A stretch of 64,000 nt of DNA, taken from the NCBI GenBank assembly GCA_019096065.1, contig JAGUCH010000007.1, positions 3,928,501 to 3,992,500 of the forward strand. Direction: 5' to 3'. This DNA is from Paracyclopina nana (Eukaryota > Arthropoda > Copepoda > Cyclopoida > Cyclopettidae). Below, in pieces: positions 36,556-47,711 of this stretch. The notes under the pieces are model-generated. The model was not told the origin of the DNA. It saw only the letters and a list, made by a program, of their open reading frames with translations, and did not search any database. Numbering within the stretch: position 1 is the stretch's first letter; every line of letters starts with the position of its first letter. The translations under genes were made by a program, and so were the position numbers.

Positions 36556-38508
36556 TTAGACAGCTGTAGGGCAATTGAACTCATCAGCTGGAACATTGAT
36601 GAACTGGAATTCTTCCCTTTCTGAGCCATCTACAGCCAACGTGGAAAAGGCCTCAAAACCACCATCTATGGTGTACTTGTATAAGGCTCCATCACTGTTT
36701 TCACCACCTCCAAATATGATGGTGTCATCATTCCATACAAAAGATTGAGCATCATCTCTATCGGAATCAACAGGATAGTTTTGACCAAGTGTCACTTTGT
36801 TTGTAACAGTATTCCACAAAATCACATCTGTTGAAGGTGTGCCATCATTCCCATTAAATATTACCACTGAGAAAAAAGAGCACACTTTGCACATCCTATC
36901 ATTTGAATTGGTTAATTTCAAACCTGTTGGTGCTCCATTGTAATTCAAAGTCTGGCATGATCCTTCATTATCCAAATCATACCCTAAGGGCCCAATAAGT
37001 TTGGTTTTGCCAGAAGTCAAAGGCCAATCAAGTGTATAAATATTGTTATCATTTGTACTTATCAAAGCAACCTTATTCTTAGCTATGAATGTCAAACAGG
37101 CAGAGTAAGGAAGCTCTATGTCAAGTGTGGGACCAGCAGTCCAAGTACTCATTGCAGGATCATATATGGCAGTATCACTGTAGCTCACTATAAACCACTT
37201 GCCATCAGGAGTGTAGACAGCATTCTCTTCACTCACTGATATGCCAACATTATCAAAAAGATCTGAGTCTTCAACCCAAGTAGAGCCATCCCAAGTTGCA
37301 CATCTTTCATAAGAGCAAACATATGCTTTGCCATTGACATAGAGGGCTTCGCCATCAGCATATCTACCATCAGCTGTGGGAGTTGAAGTAAAGGCACAAA
37401 TTTCACCAGTTTCAAGATCAACCAAGTCAACTTGCCCACTTGCAATGGTACCTCTTCCTCCACCAATAATAAGCAATTTGCCAAAGCCTGAAATAATGGC
37501 AGCTGGTTTAGCTAGTTTTGTTTAAATATATTGATGGCATTCATTTGGCTTGAAGATGGAGCTATTTCATACAAAATACCGTAAAAAATTGGCTCAAAAA
37601 ACACTCTTACACACAAAAACAAGAAAAAACCTTTAGGCGGCATTAGGGCTTGAATTGTGTAATATAAAAAAGTCTGAAAGTGATTTTACTTAAACCTTTT
37701 TTTTGAAGAAATTCAAAAATAAAGCTACTTAGGTATTCACAAAGCAATATGTTTTGCGTTTTTAGGGAAAACCAATTGTAAATATATGGTTTGCATGGTA
37801 TTTTGACTTGTAACATACCTTGAGAGAAGGCTCCTGTGGTATCTAAGAGGCAGCAATCTTGACCTACACTTCCTTCATAGCAATAACACTGCTGATAAAT
37901 GCAGTCCCCTAAATCACAACATTCTGCCACCTCTCCAGGGCAAATATCACCTATTAATCAAACATCTTAATTTTTAAGGGTGGAATCATTTTTGAATGTT
38001 AATTATGAACCTGATTTTTCCTCTTTCTTGTGAGTGCAAACAATTTTCATATTAGACTTGTGTGATTCTAATTGGAGGTTATTGTGATAGGGGCTATATG
38101 ACAAAGTACTGTAGTCATGGCCAGATTCTAGGTTGAAATTTGGGAAAAGGGCAAAATCTGCTTCACCCAACTTGATGGCTGCTCCAGACAACACATGGCA
38201 ATACTTGTGTAAATCTTGGATTTTGAAGTTCTTGAAATGGTGAATTGCCCACCAAGCTCCATTGTACTTAATTGCATTGAGGCGAATAGTGTTACGGAAT
38301 GACTCAGTCAGGTTTCCAGGATGCCCCAGAAAGTTCCTCAACTTTGCCAAAGTCAGCAAATTGGCCACATTTTCAACATAATGGTCAACATCAGCACGTT
38401 TGTCTTCTTCATCCTCACATTTGTTTAGCGCTTCTTCAAAATTGTATTCCCCATTCATACGTTTAGAGCAGATGAAGCCATTGAGATACCAACCATCAGG
38501 ACATTCAC
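36556..38508 (-). CDS. Secreted C-type-lectin-like / Cys-rich / Kelch-type protein, copy 1 (5' end not found)
   Basis: Exons 38011-38508, 37819-37950, 36924-37487 and 36556-36866 are phase-consistent. Exon one codes a divergent C-type lectin-like domain, beginning CPDGWYLNGFICSK and closing at IVCTHKK. Exon two codes a compact Cys-rich module (DICPGEVAECCDLGDC...CYCYEG). The last two exons code a beta-propeller-like region with Kelch-type strands (LLIIGGGRG, YVNGKAYVCSYERC, DTIIFGGGENSDGALYKY). The first exon shown begins at an acceptor with one base carried over, so a signal-peptide exon must lie further upstream but I could not find it; an in-frame ATG just before it (MIMLGECP) is an alternative. 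The last intron (57 bases) is a multiple of three and stop-free. The domain combination suggests an extracellular sugar-binding protein. Confidence 0.7.
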
Positions 38509-38604
38509 CTAACATAATCATGATAAAACTGGCTGAGTTATATGCGCAGCTTTAAAAGGGCAGACTAATTGCCCATAATGTTATAGGCTTTTAAACGAAA
38601 TACA

Positions 38605-39021
38605 GTACCCGTGCTAATTTTGGTCCGCTTGAGAACAATTTTGCTCAAAATTAAGTCTCCCATTTTTAACACTTCAAATAAAAAAAAGTCGAACGAAATT
38701 AGGTCCGTTCGAAATTTAGACTTGGTTCAACTGCAAAGTATGGGTTAACTTAATATACTGATCAGAGTAAACTGGTGGTTTTTTGCCCAATATTTTGAAT
38801 TTTAATTTTCGATAGCGCAATGTCAAAGAAATAATGTCTAAAATTGCCTATCGACGTGAATTTAGCTATTAATATTCATTTTGCTCAAAATTAGGCCATA
38901 ATTTGGTAAGTCAAGCTTTGGTCCTGAAATAATTTAATTTAAGTCCGCTCGAAATTAAAAATTAGGTCCGAGCAAAAATCGCAAAATTTAATTTAAGTCA
39001 GACTTAAATTCGAGTGGGTAC
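38605..39021. mobile_element. Possible miniature inverted-repeat element
   Basis: The block opens with GTACCCGTGCTAATTTTGGTC and closes with a sequence whose reverse complement is GTACCCACTCGAATTTAAGTC. Inside are several near-repeats of ATTAGGTCCG and TTTTGCTCAAAATTA. No clear target-site duplication, so the call is tentative. Confidence 0.35.
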
Positions 39022-40007
39022 GCTATCATAGAGCTCGGTGGAAATTTCTGCTAGAAAGCCCTAGTTTTTCTAGCATTGTAAAACAAGCTTTTTGAGAAAA
39101 ACCTGAGTCCATGTGTAAGATCAGATTTGCCAGCTTGCGAGCGGGCCTAAAGGGTAACTTTGAGCTCACGTTCAATGCATTTAGTAATAACTACTACAAA
39201 AGCGCCTCAGCAATTGGGCTTTGCTTACGGAGGCTCTGGTAGTAATAATTTTTGCCGCTAGGAGGAGCTAATGATAGCACAGCTAATGGCAGCGTAGGCT
39301 AAGCGGGCTGAAAATTGAATTTCGATCTGTTTCTGTTTGCACCTGCTCTGCTGCTAGCCCCGATCTAAAAAAATTGAACCTCCGATCAATTTTTTAAGTC
39401 AACAGATATGGTATATTTCAACTAATTCACTAATATTTCAGTCTTCTAATTTTTTAAAAGTAAGATTTAATCCAGTTTTGTTGCCATTTTATGGGCACAT
39501 TGAGTAATAATTGTGTGCTTTGCAGGACAATTTGCCCAAGAAAAGCAAGCTTAAAGCACAGAGGAGCTTTCTGGAAAAGACAGAAAATATCTTGTTTTTA
39601 GACCAGAACGCCAAATATTTTGTTTTGAAAAGTCAAAAAGCCAAATGATAACGATTATGCGACGAACTAGTTGAAAGGACGCCGAAATAGAATCGGAGGT
39701 TACTCCTAATGCCATCTTTTTTACCTTATTCGGAAAAATGTAACTAAACCGTGAGCAAAGCCCAATTAAAACATAAAGTGGTGATTGAAATACTTAAAAC
39801 TTGCGCCTAGAACTCTCACTTAATCGCGCTAATTTATGGAAAGAGGGAAAAACAAGCGGGTCGCGATCATCGCTCGATTCTCAGATTGGGAGCCAAAACT
39901 GCGCTAAAACACAATTGAAGCTTTTACCATTTATTAAATGAATTAACTATGCTTGCCCACACACTCAAATTTTCCTAGCTTGTGCAGAAGATACTTCCAA
40001 ATTATGT

Positions 40008-40196
40008 ACCTTCCAAAGAGGCCAGGCTCGGCAAAATAATGCTCAAGAGGCAAACATGTATTAAAAAAAGTTTTAACATTGTCTGTTTTCGGAAACCTCA
40101 GGGAAAGGACTGTGTGGTAAGACTGAGCAACATTCAAAAATATTGCTTTATTTCCACTTGACTTTTCAAACAGATATTCATCAATTCAAGTGTTAC
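40008..40196. repeat. Dispersed repeat family C, copy 1
   Basis: Matches 45299-45490 in the same orientation. Best block: TACCTTCCAAAGAGGCCAGG followed by CTCGGCAAAATAATGCTCAA, and ATTCAAGTGTT at the far end. Middle part diverged. Confidence 0.6.
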
Positions 40197-40344
40197 ATTT
40201 GCAGAGCTTAAAAAAACTAGAGCAATAGCCATAGTATATGGCCACTTATTTCTTAAAGCTCGTATTAAAAATTCGTGGCAAAATTGCAGAATTGTTGAAT
40301 GATGCCAACTCTCAAAAATGTATCAATCAAAGGCCTTATTTTTG

Positions 40345-40420
40345 TCTGCTTCGCCACTCGGTGATCTTTCATTTGACTCCTCGTGACAAAAAAAACCGGA
40401 CTCGTCATCAGGAAAGCGTT
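40345..40420. repeat. Half copy of the palindromic element at 45012-45161
   Basis: Shares CTTCGCCACTCGGTGATCTT, TCATTTGACTCCTC and GGACTCGTCATCAGGA with the right arm of the 150-base palindrome. No left arm is present here. Confidence 0.65.
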
Positions 40421-40560
40421 GTTTAATTCTTTTCTAACTAGAAAATTAATCCATCTACCATGTATGTACCAAGGTATGTACGTGATGATGCAGGACGTAT
40501 TTAGATTTAGTATTTTACCTATTCAGTCCCGAAAAGCAGCATGTACAAATGTGCACTTAT

Positions 40561-40970
40561 GTCCTGTTCATGTACGCCCCAAACTCCTTAGGAAAATGCA
40601 CGAAAAACACCTCAAGGAAAGGAGAAAAATTGTCTTATGACAAGCGCCAGCTGATACTAAAAAAATCAGATCGACTTTAAGCCAACTAGAAAGTAAACAA
40701 ATATAATTTGGGCAACTAAGCACTCCGTATTTTAGCCATTTTGAGCAAAATCACTACTTAAATTTCATCTCTTATCAAAGAAACGTTATGAAAGATAGTT
40801 TGTTTGGAAATATGCTGAAAACCATGAGACAAAATAGCAAAAATTGCCATTAAAAACGCTTCTCGGCCCCAAGCTGAACTCGTAGAGTAACAGCCAGCAA
40901 CAGATTCACTTTTCCTTATGGCAATTTTTTCCATACCTTAAGGCATTCTTAATACATGAACAGGGCATTA
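40561..40970. repeat. Dispersed repeat family A, copy 2
   Basis: Partner of 9815-10192 in Duox intron 7, same orientation, with several small insertions and deletions. Confidence 0.75.
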
Positions 40971-41205
40971 AACCGAATTTCCAAGTGAGTAATGAACTTT
41001 CCGAAATTAAGTGCTTTAACTAAAGGAGTTCAGAAAAATCTGCGAATTTATTATGTATTCTCTGATTCTGCTGATTTTTGTTGATGGAATTGGGCTCATG
41101 TGTTAACTCTGACTTTATTCAAGCTCAGGAGCTGATTTTGTCGGTATCAGGTCGTTTGTCCCTCTCAAATTACCCCTTTTGTAATCTTTAAACATTCATA
41201 ATATA

Positions 41206-41784
41206 CAGTCTGTTTCAGAGAATTCTACGCACTTTGAAATCAAAAGTTTGTGTTACGGATTTGAGTAATGCAGTACAATATGGATATCGTTGGAAAGCTT
41301 GAATCTTTTGCCATCTGTTTTGTAGCAATGATCATCACAAAATAAAAGTAAAAAAGATAACAAAATTAAATTTTTCCGTGGCAACTTTTTTAGAGCAAAA
41401 GTGCAATTTTCACCAACTGAATGCAGCTAAAATCAAGTATTTTCATAATAAAATCAAAATCACCCATGAACCTTTTGTTATTTTAATACTAAAAAGAACA
41501 ATTAATTCTTTATATCAAAAAACAACGTCAAAATTCGCAATTTTGACCATTTTGAAATGTGTGCATTGCCATAAAAAATAGAAAAAAATGGGTGCCATTT
41601 TTGAGTGCTTTTTTATTTTAGGCTTTTAATCCAAATCTTAAGTAATTTTTATCAAAAGTGATATCAATAAAAAAGAAGACCATAGTTTCAAGGTTTCCAA
41701 CGATATCCATTATGTCTAGCATTTATCAAATCCGTAACACAAACTTTTGATTTCAATGTGCGTAGAATTCTCTGAAACAGACTG
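41206..41784. mobile_element. TA-flanked inverted-repeat element (Tc1/mariner-type MITE), 579 bp
   Basis: Terminal inverted repeats of roughly 90-100 bases: the left end starts CAGTCTGTTTCAGAGAATTC and the right end is its reverse complement, with identity continuing through CTACGCAC, GAAATCAAAAGTTTGTGTTA and CGGATTTGA, and a later block GGATATCGTTGG. Both ends are flanked by TA, the target duplication of Tc1/mariner elements. The A+T-rich interior has no transposase frame, so this is a non-autonomous copy. Confidence 0.8.
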
Positions 41785-41793
41785 TATACTATA

Positions 41794-41951
41794 GGGCGTT
41801 CTCATATTGGACTTTAGCTTACCAAAACCTGATTTTGGTTAATCAAAAACCTTTTTTCGGTAGGTAGCCACTACATAGCGCTTGACTAAAACCAGTTTTT
41901 GGTTAACCAAAATCAGGTTTTGGTAAGCTAAAGTCCAATATGAGAACGCCC
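41794..41951. mobile_element. TA-flanked 158-bp palindromic element
   Basis: Arms of about 48-50 bases are perfectly complementary: the left arm starts GGGCGTTCTCATATTGGACT and runs through TTAGCTTACCAAAACCTG and ATTTTGGTTAA; the right arm mirrors it. A roughly 55-base loop remains. TA flanks each end (41792-41793, 41952-41953). Nearly unmutated arms suggest recent insertion. Confidence 0.85.
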
Positions 41952-42235
41952 TATGTCCAGAAGGTCAAGTGTATAAAGTGTTAAAATGGGCAAAAGTTGG
42001 AAGGGGTGAATGTTAATATGGGGCGGGGTGAATATGGGGCAAAAGTCTCATAGAATTGGGAAAAGGGAACCAGGCTCCGAAAAATGAGCGAAGGGAACTT
42101 GGCTCTTAATATTTTAGAAAGGGGAACTAGGCTCCAACTATGCATAGTGCCCAATTTTGCTTCTATTTGAAGCAAAGTCTCTATTATGCAAGCTTTTTTC
42201 ATTAAATTAGTCCAATATGCTATGGAACCTCTTCT

Positions 42236-42468
42236 TTTGAAAATGGGAAATTTGAATTAGTTTTAGTCACATTTGACGTGATTTTACCATATTCATAGGT
42301 GCTGGTGACTATAAGGCAATTGACAGCCAGAGTAGGGTCAAATATTCCTTCAAAGATGATAATAGGATTTTAATTATTGATCGTGTGCTACAGTCAAATT
42401 GAATTAAAAAGCAATGCAATTTCAATATGTACAATATTTCAATATTCTAAAAGTTATTTTAGCTGTAA
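42236..42468 (+). pseudogene. Broken 3' fragment of the small secreted gene
   Basis: Aligns with about 36302-36555, that is the end of exon 2 and the 3' flank of the gene at 35915. Recognisable blocks include GATTTTACCA, AGGTGCTGGTGACTAT and, in the flank, GTGTGCTACAGTCA/GTGCTACAGTCA and AAAAGTTATTTTAGCTGTAA. About 20 bases of coding sequence are deleted, frames are broken and no 5' part is present. It marks the end of the duplicated block. Confidence 0.75.
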
Positions 42469-44373
42469 TTAGACAGGGCAATTGAACTCATCAGCTGGAA
42501 CATTGACGAACTGGAATTCTTCCCTTTGGGAGCCATCTACAGCCAACGTGGAAAAGGCCTCAAAACCACCATCTATGGTGTACTTGTATAAGGCTCCATC
42601 ACTGTTTTCACCACCTCCAAATATGATGGTGTCATCATTCCATACAAAAGATTGAGCATCATCTCTATCGGAATCAACAGGATAGTTTTGACCAAGAGTC
42701 ACTTTGTTTGTAACAGTATTCCACAAAATCACATCTGTTGAAGGTGTGCCATCATTCCCATTAAATATTACCACTGAGAAAAAAGAGCACACTTTGCACA
42801 TCCTATCATTTGAATTGGTTAATTTCAAACCTGTTGGTGCTCCATTGTAATTCAAAGTCTGGCATGATCCTTCATTATCCAAATCATACCCTAAGGGCCC
42901 AATAAGTTTGGTTTTGCCAGAAGTCAAAGGCCAATCAAGTGTATAAATGTTATCATCATTTGGATTTATCAAAGCAACCTTATTCTTAGCTATGAATGTC
43001 AAACAGGCAGAGTAAGGAAGGTTTATGTCGAGTGTGGGACCAACACTCCAAGAACTTGTTGCAGGATCATATATGGCAGTATCACTGTTGCTTACCATGA
43101 ACCACTTGCCATCATTAGCGTAGACAGCATTGACTTCACTCACACTAATACCAGCAACATCAAAGAGATCTGTGTCTTCAACCCAAGCAGAGCCATCCCA
43201 AGTAGCACATCTTTCATATGAGCAAACATATGCTTTGCCATTGACATAGAGGGCTTCGCCATCAGCATATTTACCATCAGCTGTGGGAGTTGAAGTAAAG
43301 GCACAAATTTCACCAGTCTCAAGATCTACCAGGTCAACTTGTCCAGCTGCAGTGGTACCTCTTCTTCCACCAATAATAAGCAATTTGCCAAAGCCTGAAA
43401 TAATGGCAACTGATTTTGCAAATTTTGCAGGTGAAGGCAAATTGGCTTGTAAAAATAATAACTTTGCATGAAAACATGCCATAAAAACGGGCATAGTAAA
43501 AATACTCAATAACTTTTCAAAGCTATTGGCCTTTTCATTGAAGTGCAAGACTAAGAAGAATTCTTAAATATTTTTAATTAAAAACTTTTTTTTTTCAAAA
43601 TAGAGGTGATTTTTGCCTTTTTTGCTGTCTCTTATAGGTTAATTGGCCTATATGTATTCTAAAATTATTTGATACCTTGAGAAAAGTCTCCTCCTCCATT
43701 AGAGCCACCTCCTCCACCACCACAGCAATCTGAACCTTTGGTTCCATCATAACAATAACATTGTTCATATATACAGTCCCCTAAATCGCAACATTCAGCC
43801 ACTTCTCCAGGGCAAATATCACCTAAATGAATCATGCCAAAAATCAGTTGCACCATAGGAAAGCTAATGAAGTACCTGATTTTTCCTCTTTCTTATGAGT
43901 GCAAACAATTCTCATATTTGACTTGTGTGATTCTAATTGGAGGTTATTGTAATATGGGCTATATGACAAAGTGCTATAATCATGGCCAGATTCTAGGTTG
44001 AAATTGGGGAAAAGAGCAAAATCTGCTTCACCCAATTTGATAGCTGCTCCAGACAACTCATGGCAATACTTGTGCAAATCTTGGATTTTGAAGTTCTTGA
44101 AAAGGTGAATTGCCCACCAAGCTCCATTAAACTTGATTGCATTGAGGCGAATGGTGTTACGGAATGACTCAGTCAGGTTTCCAGGATGCCCCAGAAAGTT
44201 CCTCAACTTTGCCAAAGTCAGCAAATTGGCCACATTTTCAACATAATGGTCAACATCAGCGCTTTTGTCTTCCTCCTCATCACATTTGTTTAGGGCTTCT
44301 TCAAAATCATGGTACCCATTCATACGTTTGGAACAAATGAAGCCGCTAAGATACCAACCATCAGGGCATTTCC
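42469..44373 (-). CDS. Secreted C-type-lectin-like / Cys-rich / Kelch-type protein, copy 2 (5' end not found)
   Basis: Exons 43876-44373, 43676-43822, 42831-43394 and 42469-42773 match copy 1 in order and phase; the first and third exons have exactly the same lengths (498 and 564 bases). Differences: the Cys-rich exon ends in a Gly-rich run (CCGGGGGGSNGGGDFSQ) instead of CCLLDTTGAFSQ, the propeller has several substitutions in its first half (for example VNAVYANDGKWFMVSNSD), and the C-terminus is two residues shorter (FNCPV). The last intron is identical to that of copy 1. As in copy 1, a first exon with the signal peptide is missing from the model; here no in-frame ATG precedes the acceptor. 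Function inferred only from domains. Confidence 0.7.
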
Positions 44374-44579
44374 CTAAGAGCAATATTTTTCATTTTTGTC
44401 AACTTGGCGGTGGGTTCACTACATACAGCAGTGAAGCGAAAATCCTTGTATTTTGCTGAGATTTGGAGTGCGCTCGCATCTACCGTACAATAATGACCTT
44501 TTTTTCATCACATGTGAAGAAATAATATCCATTATTGTACGGTAAGCAACATGAGAGTTCTTCTACAATTAAAAAAAAA

Positions 44580-44652
44580 GACTTGACCGGGATTCGAACC
44601 TAGGTCTGCTGAGTGAAAAGTCTGCACTCTGCCAATGTACTATCAGAGCACA
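44580..44652 (-). other. tRNA-like sequence (pseudo-tRNA or SINE head)
   Basis: On the minus strand it has a perfect B box (GGTTCGAATCC, 44590-44600) and an A-box-like TGATAGTACATTGG within CTCTG...CAGAG. The anticodon-loop region TTTTCAC resembles tRNA-Glu. The acceptor ends do not pair and the T stem has a mismatch, so a working tRNA is unlikely. Confidence 0.45.
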
Positions 44653-45011
44653 CTTGTTTACATGAATACTATGGCATAGTAAAAAACTATTACATTGCGT
44701 TTTAAGAAAGTCTTCAAAACCATTCCTAATGAAGAACATTAAAACACATGAAGCATTCTCAATCAATTTCAAGCCAAACTCGTTATTTTGGTGCATTTGG
44801 GAAAAATTCTGGCTAAAAATCACTCAAAATATCTGGTTACCCTGCAAGTGCTGAGCTCTAGCTGGAGATGCGCGTGCGCGCGATTGACCGCAAAGTTTCA
44901 CCTGCAAACGAGCTGTCTTTTTTAAGGCTAATTTCTTGATTAAATTGATAATTTTTTAGCATTCAAAAGTAGTGTTGAGACTTTTAACCATCACGAAGCT
45001 GACAAAAATGT

Positions 45012-45161
45012 CAATACTGTCCTGATGACTCGTCCATATAGGGTTTTTCGCTCATTCGTAGTAAAATTCCAGATCACTCGTGGCTTCGCCACTCGGTGAT
45101 CTTTCATTTGACTACTCATGAGCGAAAAACCCTATATGGACTCGTCATCAGGACAGTATTG
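45012..45161. mobile_element. 150-bp imperfect palindrome (fold-back element)
   Basis: Begins CAATACTGTCCTGATGACTC and ends with its near-perfect reverse complement; both arms also share CCATATAGGGTTTTTCGCTC. The centre carries GTGGCTTCGCCAC. One arm recurs at 40345-40420, so it belongs to a repeat family. Confidence 0.7.
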
Positions 45162-45298
45162 TTACATTTATTACTCCTTAAAATATTTGATTGAGAGACT
45201 TAATTTTTTTTTTCATGTAGAGAATTATTATTCCTCAATTTAGGTTTAGGTTTTTCAAAGGAATCTTTATCTTGTTCCATGAAAAATAATCAGGGGTT

Positions 45299-45490
45299 TA
45301 CCTTCAAAAGAGGCAAGACTTGGCAAAATAATGCTAAAGAGGCAAACTACCAGGCAAATATGACTTAACATTATGTTTATCCTTTTCGTCCAACCTCTGT
45401 CAAAGAGTGGACAATACTGGGCTGGTAACAGTTGTCACATACCCTCTTTGACCCATGAAATAGATATCAATCGATTCAAGTGTTCTTAAA
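45299..45490. repeat. Dispersed repeat family C, copy 2
   Basis: Partner of 40008-40196; shares the block from TACCTTCAAAAGAGGCAAG to AAAGAGGCAAAC and the end ATTCAAGTGTT. Confidence 0.6.
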
Positions 45491-46410
45491 AGTCAGATTA
45501 TTCCGGTGTACTCCAAAATTGTTGAGAATATTTGTGCACTTGTTAAAAATGAAGCCTGACATATAATCAGATAATACATAAAGAAATAAGAAGCAATGAC
45601 TTTAAAGACTAAATAGCTGAATTTATTTCTAAGGCATGGCTAAAATAATGCGCAGCAAAATTGAAAATATCTCGATCAATGGAGCACAAATTCGCAAATT
45701 GAAAGCATGTGTAATGCATGTAATAATGTCAATCAAAACTGATATCAATATTTCCCAAAAAATGTCGCGCAAAATGAAAAACTGTAGTATCCCATATACT
45801 TACTTGGCTTTTTCGCGGTCATTTCTCATCAGTTCATGCAATTGGAAATTGCGAACTCAAAGCAATACAATCATCGTTCATGATCTCGTAGCTTAATCGA
45901 CTCTTGCGATCTTAATAGAATTGGGAAAAGGGAACTTGGCTCCAAGTTCGAAGAGTGCCAAACTTTGCTTCCATCTGAAGCAAAGCCTCCATTCAGTAAG
46001 CTAATTTTCATTAAACCGGGCCAGTAGATGAATAAGCAGCCGCCATAATATTCTTCATGCTTTCCTGCACATTTGACCACGATCATCATATGAACCCAGT
46101 GGTTCCATTGACTTCTTTGGTATTGCTTTCTATCAAGCCTTATGCATGGGTTATGCTTAAACACATGGTCAATGTAATTAAGCAGCTTTGGGCATCGATC
46201 ACGCCCACATAAAGCTGCTTTTTTGCTTCATATGCGAATTAATTTAGCATACATATCATTAACAATTTCGCAAGAAGCACCTCAACATTCGAGCAACTAA
46301 TCACCTAAATAATTTGTGCATACTATGAAAAAAGTATGAGTGATTGCATGTATTCTTGATTTTAGTAGAATAATAAACCACAACAAGCGATATGGTGAAA
46401 AACAGATGAA

Positions 46411-47691
46411 ATGGATGGTTTGATGATGCACGAGGGACCAATAAATCGGACATCTGGTGGACCACCCGAAAAACCATCATCAAATGCTGGGCCTGTATTT
46501 TTTACTCTCATGAGTGGCTTTGGTCTCTTTTTAATCATTTGTCAGATGAGCATTGTGAGCATTGAATCACCAAAAGATTCTAGCCAATATCATTATCTTG
46601 TTAATGCCAATACTTCTAAGTTTATGCACGGCTTAGAAGACGAGTCAGTAAGGTACAATGTGAGCATTGATTATAGCTTTTTGAACTAATTAGCATTTTT
46701 TCCGTTAAGGCCTCATAGTGATTCGTGCATTGGGCCTTTTCTGACCGTTGCGGATGGAGGCCGTTTGGGTAACCTGATGTCTCAATATGCCACCCTCTAT
46801 GCCAGCTCAAAGCGCTTTCATGTCAAGGCAGTGATCAGCGCTAAAATGGCCGGAAAGTTGGACCAAATTTTCCCTTATCTATCCATACGTCCTTTGTTGC
46901 CTAGCTGCAAACTTAACTGGACCAAGACGAATATTCGCAACTTAGGCAGCCACTCCTTCACGAATGGAGAGAATGTGCTCATTGATGGATACCCAAGTGA
47001 GGTGCCAATGTTTGATTTTTATCGGAAACTGTTGTCACTCACTGACTTCAAAATGAACAGTGGAGTCGAGGAAGATGCCAAAAGGTTCCTTCAGAAGGTT
47101 GCCAAAGATACAGGCGCCCAAGTATTCGTAGGAGTTCACGTCAGAAGAACAGACTATTCTGTTTGGCTCAAGAAAATGGTCAATGGCCGATTGCTCTCCA
47201 AGCAATATTACTCGAAAGCAATGTCGATTTTCAGAGATAAATACAAAGACTACTTGGTGGCATTTGTCGTGGCCTCTGATGACAAGAAGTGGTGCAGGAG
47301 TATGCTAAGCAAGGAACCTGGATTCGTTTTGACTGACCAAACGAATTCGCGTGAATTGGACTTGGCAATTTTGGCCCAGACAAACGAGTCAATAATTAGG
47401 TGGAGTAATTAACCCCTATGAAAAACTAATTACGTTGCAAAATACATAGCCACTCATTACAGCTTTGGTACTTTTGGTTTTTGGAGTGCCTATCTAAGGC
47501 CAACAGGAGACGTTATCATCGCAGATGGACACAGCCAACGAAAAACGTTGTTAAATCAGCAGATTAGCACGATGTTGCCTTTTTGGAAATTCCTACGAGA
47601 TCCTTGCTTTCAATATTCGAAAACAGGCCGACCAGTATTGACCAAAGAATGTGCAAAGAAGAGACACGAGTATGGAATTTTCGAGAACTAA
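46411..47691 (+). CDS. Galactoside alpha-1,2-fucosyltransferase (GT11)
   Basis: Golgi type II membrane enzyme that transfers fucose from GDP-fucose to galactose of glycans. Exons 46411-46652, 46710-47399 and 47463-47691 give 386 residues. A short cytosolic N-terminus precedes a membrane anchor (VFFTLMSGFGLFLIICQMSI), then the stem and catalytic domain. Family motifs are ADGGRLGNLMSQYATLYA near the start of the catalytic domain, VGVHVRRTDY (about 221-230), the GDP-fucose-binding motif, and SFGTFGFWSAYL near the C-terminus. Catalytic-domain length is normal. The 3' end converges on prohibitin-2 with about 120 bases between stop codons. An upstream ATG at 46392 is quickly followed by a stop, so the start at 46411 is preferred. 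Confidence 0.88.
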
Positions 47692-47711
47692 AAAAACCAT
47701 TAACTACTACC

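Larger units (their letters stand above)
38509..42235. other. Repeat-rich spacer between the lectin/Kelch copies
   Basis: About 3.7 kb with no supportable gene. It holds a possible inverted-repeat element (38605-39021), repeats shared with other parts of the window (40008-40196, 40345-40420, 40561-40970) and two adjacent TA-flanked inverted-repeat elements (41206-41784, 41794-41951). The missing first exon of copy 1 may lie here. Confidence 0.65.
44374..46410. other. Spacer with tRNA-like sequence and repeats
   Basis: About 2 kb without a supportable protein gene. It contains the tRNA-like sequence at 44580-44652, the 150-base palindrome and repeat C copy 2. The 5' exon of lectin/Kelch copy 2 probably lies here. 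Confidence 0.55.

Noticed and set aside
44580-44652. Functional tRNA gene
   Set aside because: Acceptor ends do not pair and the T stem has a mismatch; kept only as a tRNA-like sequence.
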